Shown piece after piece: positions 60,928 to 64,000 of a DNA stretch of 64,000 nt. The stretch's first letter is position 1; each line of letters opens with the position of its first letter. Below the pieces are notes generated by a model, which saw only the letters and a program-made list of their open reading frames with translations, had not been told where the DNA came from and searched no databases. The translations under genes were made by a program, and so were the position numbers. Source of the DNA: Henckelia pumila (Eukaryota > Streptophyta > Magnoliopsida > Lamiales > Gesneriaceae); NCBI RefSeq assembly GCF_033568475.1, contig NW_027331831.1:5146001-5210000 (forward strand), written 5' to 3'.

Positions 60928-62113
60928 TCAACCATCACATGGTCTCCTGCAGTGTCTAGAAGGAGGGCTATGACTCCAACGCCTTCCAGAACCTCCCCGG
61001 CATTTGGCACTCAATGGCAAAATGGCCAGGCTCACCAAATTCATAGCATTTCAAATCCGAACCAGAACAACCACAATCCCCACCACCTCTGGAGTGGTGT
61101 GAAAGCTCAGCTCTCCAGCCATTTTTTCCTGTTTCAATCCAAAATTTATTTTACTTCCAAGCAAAAATAATCGGGTCACAAACTTCAAAAATTCATCACA
61201 AAATAGAACTAAAGAAAATAGCCACAGATGGGCAGCGGATGCGCTTCCATTAGATAAGTATGCTAACAGGCGCGTGAAAGAGCAGAACAAAAGAAGCTAA
61301 AACTGTAAACAGACAATGGAAACACAATAACCATCTTCAAAACTAGCTAATCTGCCACAAGATATGTATACTGATAAACATTACAAGAGTACCATCAAGT
61401 TCCTTGATGACATCTTGTTTCTTCAATCTTCAAAATCAATGCAAGCATAACCATGGGTTCTCCTCGCAACCATACGCTGCATGAAACATCAAACAAAATA
61501 TATTATTAGAAACTTATCCGAGCAAACATAATACCTTTTTTCGTATGCAGTGTTTCGTTGTGTATGATTCAAAGTGCCTTTATTTTCAATAAAGATTAAT
61601 TCATCTCCATTACGAGAAAAGTCTCTTATAATTTTCAAACAATTATTAATGTAGAATTGCATGATTTGAAATGCACAGGCTATAAAAAAATTATTTGCAA
61701 TCTAAATAGAGAGAGGGACAAAAGCCACAAAATTGGAATGAGAATTTGCCACTGATAAGAACCAAGTAAGGAAACCGAACCCCTTTTTTGAACCAAAGGA
61801 AGGGAGAAGTTATTGAGCCATCAGTTTACGGGTAGCATAAGTTGAATTCATATAACAGGCTAGCAGCAAGAGTTTAAATGCAACAAAATCCAGAGCTCTT
61901 CAGCGCCAAGAGGTTTAAAATACAGCAGCAAAATCCCAACTGTGTGAACATTAGGATTCTAGATAGTTAAAACACCACATTCTTAGACCATTAATAAGAT
62001 AGTGGTAACCAATAGATCTTATGATTTTACCTTCCGATGACACCAAACACTCGAAGTTCATAACATAGGTACAAGGTTTGGCCTTACAGCCATAGTTGCC
62101 CACTTCAACCCAT
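60928..62113 (-). pseudogene. RSZ22-like SR splicing factor pseudogene, introns retained
   Basis: Three decayed exons are seen on the minus strand. Exon 1 (62031-62113) keeps a GTGGGCAAC (VGN) start and ELRVFGVIG before a GT donor. Exon 2 (61393-61476) encodes SVW, then after a one-base loss VARRTHGYACIDFED, then after a stop and shift DVIKELDG before GT. Exon 3 (60928-61128) encodes GKNGWRAELSHHSRGGG, CYEFGEPGHFAIEC, and in a shifted frame RGGSGRRWSHSPPSR. In intact plant RSZ proteins an RRM is followed by ELSHNSRGGGG, a CCHC zinc knuckle CYECGEPGHFARECR and an RS tail. Here the second Cys of the knuckle is Phe. Introns sit where family introns do, so this is a duplicated gene, not a retrocopy. 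Part of the RRM exon 1 is missing or unrecognisable. Confidence 0.82.
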
Positions 62114-62159
62114 CAATCTGAAAGTTGAAAGCAATGAAATGCATTAAGATGTAAGATAG

Positions 62160-62508
62160 CTAGGTTCCATTTGGACATGTACTTAAAAAACGTTTTTAAA
62201 AAATGTTTTTTAAAAACTTTTTATTAAATGTTGTTTTAAAAATAAATATGTGTTTGGACAACTATTCAATAAAAACATTTTAACATTTCAAAAGTATCGT
62301 TGTTCATCTTTGTCTTCCATAGTTTCATTCTAAAAACATCTAAAAGCATCTCTTAAATGTTTTTTAAAAACTATATTTGGAGAACACTTTTTAAAACATA
62401 ATTTTCAAAACATTTTACAAAAATCTTATTCAAACACACACTTTAAGTTTGTTTCACTTATACAACACTAAAAACATATTTAAAGTACATGTCCAAACGA
62501 AAGCCTAG
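62160..62508. mobile_element. MITE with 25-bp terminal inverted repeats
   Basis: CTAGGTTCCATTTGGACATG at the left and the inverse CATGTCCAAACGAAAGCCTAG at the right pair with few mismatches, continuing into GTACTT/AAGTAC. The inside is rich in AAAAACATTT and its inverse. It lies just upstream of the RSZ pseudogene. Confidence 0.78.
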
Positions 62509-63418
62509 TGTTTTGCCCTTAAACAAAATTCAATGCCTAAAAACACGTGATAGCTGCATCCTTCAAAACCTTTGCAATTGGAGCTTAAACCCAGACATCA
62601 AAATTGAAAATTCAGTTGTTGCAACACCCAACTAATCATATAACCCTAATTATCAGTTCATTTAGAACCAAAAGCAAGATCTAAAGAGAAACTAATCACA
62701 TAACCCTAATCATAACCCCGAGATCAAAGCAACTGAGACAGGTCAACAAATGAAGCAGATATGATAAATCTGATTAAATATAAAGATGATGCCAGTAATA
62801 TGGCGACAGAATTAGTCATAGCTTTAGATACCCAGACATCCACATGTTTCAGCAGCAAGCCAGCTGTCTCTAATCTAAGATTAGAAGAAGATTGCTTGCA
62901 TGGAGCTGACATAGATTTGAGCCTCAAATAATTGAAGTTCAAACTCAGTGAAGTACAACAAAATTTGGAGAACACTCATAAGCTTATCAATTGCTGAACA
63001 ACAAGAGGTAATGAAGAAAAAACAGGTTCATATCATTCCAATTGATACGCAGGAGAGAAAATTCTTTAGTATTTCGTCTCTGTTAAGAGAGACTCTAATC
63101 GGTCAGCCCCAAACACTCATGCTATTTAAAAACTTGGAATCTGTATAGTTGTCTTTACTGAACACAGCCCCCACAGGAAAAGGTATTATTTTTTGGGAAG
63201 CTATGAAAAAATAGCCAATTGTCCTTCATGAAGATGATATAACTTGTATATGAAGATTTCAATTTCATCACACTGTAAGCACCTTCCAGGCAATCCAAGG
63301 ATACGAGCTGCCCAGAACTTCTAATTCTGGGCAGAAGCTGATAGAAATTCCCTCCAAAAGAGCTACGCTGGATGATACAGATGATTTACCTGTTAATGTA
63401 GAAACATTGACGGTATAT
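62509..63418. other. Intergenic; 3' flank of the PPR gene
   Basis: CACATAACCCTAAT occurs twice (near 62635 and 62697). A perfect 10-bp hairpin, CTGCCCAGAA / TTCTGGGCAG, lies at 63308-63334, about 85 bases past the PPR stop. No gene supported. Confidence 0.5.
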
Positions 63419-64000
63419 CTACCAATAGTCTTTGCAGGAACAAGACCCCTCCTCGAATCTATGAAATCTTGTTCTATCCCTCACAATAATTTTCCGACCA
63501 TAAAGTTTTGATATGAGCTTGATCACCACATGACAATCCCCACATATCCTGAGATTCTTATATATGTTAATGGAGGTCCCCTCATCCGTACTAATCAAAC
63601 CAAATGCCACAGCCAACTTCTCGCTATGGTAACAAAGCGCGTTCGCCTTTTCCTCATCTCCTATATCATGCAGCACAAAATTAGTTTGTGGAGCATATCC
63701 AAATTCTCGTATCTGAATACTGATCTCCTCTAGTTTCCAATAAATCTGTCTCCAATTTGGATGGCCTTTATCACCATTGAAAAACTTGAATATTGCACCA
63801 TTCACTTCCATATAGCTAAATCCAGGAATCTTCTTAACATCCCTACTCATCATTGCCCCTCTCACCTTCCCAACATCATTCCATCGCTTTTGTGCCGCAT
63901 AGACGTTGGACAACAACACAAAATCCCCACAAGTACTCGATCCCATCTCCACCAGATTTCTTGATGCATTTTCTGCCATTCCAACATTCCCATGTGTTTT
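63419..64000 (-). CDS. PPR protein, E and DYW domains (3' part)
   Basis: The frame is open from the right window edge to TAA at 63419-63421; the visible 193 residues are the C-terminus of a longer protein. THGNVGMAENASRNLVEM and GDFVLLSNVYAAQKRWNDVGKVRGAM are the end of the E motif. PGFSYMEVNGAIFKFFNGDKGHP is the E+ to DYW junction. The DYW domain follows with YHSEKLAVAFGLI (zinc-ligand HSE), NLRICGDCHVVIKLISK (CxxCH) and the terminal FEEGSCSCKDYW. DYW domains carry out C-to-U editing in plastid or mitochondrial RNA using a cytidine-deaminase-like site, and all visible key residues are intact. The repeats that set the RNA target lie outside the window. Confidence 0.95.
   Translation of the reverse strand, partial: KTHGNVGMAENASRNLVEMGSSTCGDFVLLSNVYAAQKRWNDVGKVRGAMMSRDVKKIPGFSYMEVNGAIFKFFNGDKGHPNWRQIYWKLEEISIQIREFGYAPQTNFVLHDIGDEEKANALCYHSEKLAVAFGLISTDEGTSINIYKNLRICGDCHVVIKLISKLYGRKIIVRDRTRFHRFEEGSCSCKDYW

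Noticed and set aside
60898-61170. Plus-strand ORF of 90 codons
   Set aside because: It is antisense to exon 3 of the RSZ-like pseudogene.
1-64000. CRISPR arrays, operons, phage or other prokaryote-type systems
   Set aside because: No spaced direct-repeat arrays or gene clusters are present; the window is clearly plant nuclear DNA.

Overview
The window is nuclear DNA of a flowering plant. It has AT-rich intergenic DNA, GT-AG introns and plant-only families (AP2/ERF, CEP peptide, nodulin-like MFS, PPR-DYW), and it is dense in MITEs, Helitrons and solo LTRs. The repeat style suggests a eudicot, possibly an asterid of the Lamiales; that placement is only an inference. Gene models were built by hand from splice signals, reading-phase continuity and family knowledge. 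No search was run.

Layout. 1-417 (-): 5' part of a DREB A-4 transcription factor, cut by the window edge. 418-11894: about 11 kb without a gene, built from nested transposons, including a 1964-bp solo LTR with a perfect target duplication inside an older hAT-like foldback. 11895-14446 (-): five-exon gene for a 149-residue profilin-like protein. 14447-18878: foldback elements, a nested hAT/MULE pair and a Helitron. 18879-22086 (+): three-exon nodulin-like/NFD4 MFS transporter. 22087-27126: repeats. 27127-27384 (-): CEP peptide hormone precursor. 29621-32803 (-): five-exon UPF0114 plastid-type membrane protein. 34376-34624 (+): 82-residue single-pass membrane protein. 34625-40718: repeats, a LINE RNase H fossil and a Tourist MITE. 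40719-45167 (+): coatomer beta subunit. 47847-58681 (+): giant 2664-residue coiled-coil protein with a C-terminal membrane anchor. 60928-62113 (-): decayed, intron-bearing RSZ-type splicing-factor pseudogene. 63419-64000 (-): C-terminal E/DYW part of a PPR RNA editing factor, cut by the window edge.

The genes form no operon-like or pathway cluster; each stands alone, as is usual in plants. COPB1 and the coiled-coil gene lie in tandem and may both act in Golgi trafficking, but their adjacency need not be functional. I found no convincing new biological system. The most useful results are the profilin-like gene and the RSZ pseudogene, neither visible as a long ORF, the full eight-exon model of the giant coiled-coil protein, and the clear transposon nesting with target-site duplications.
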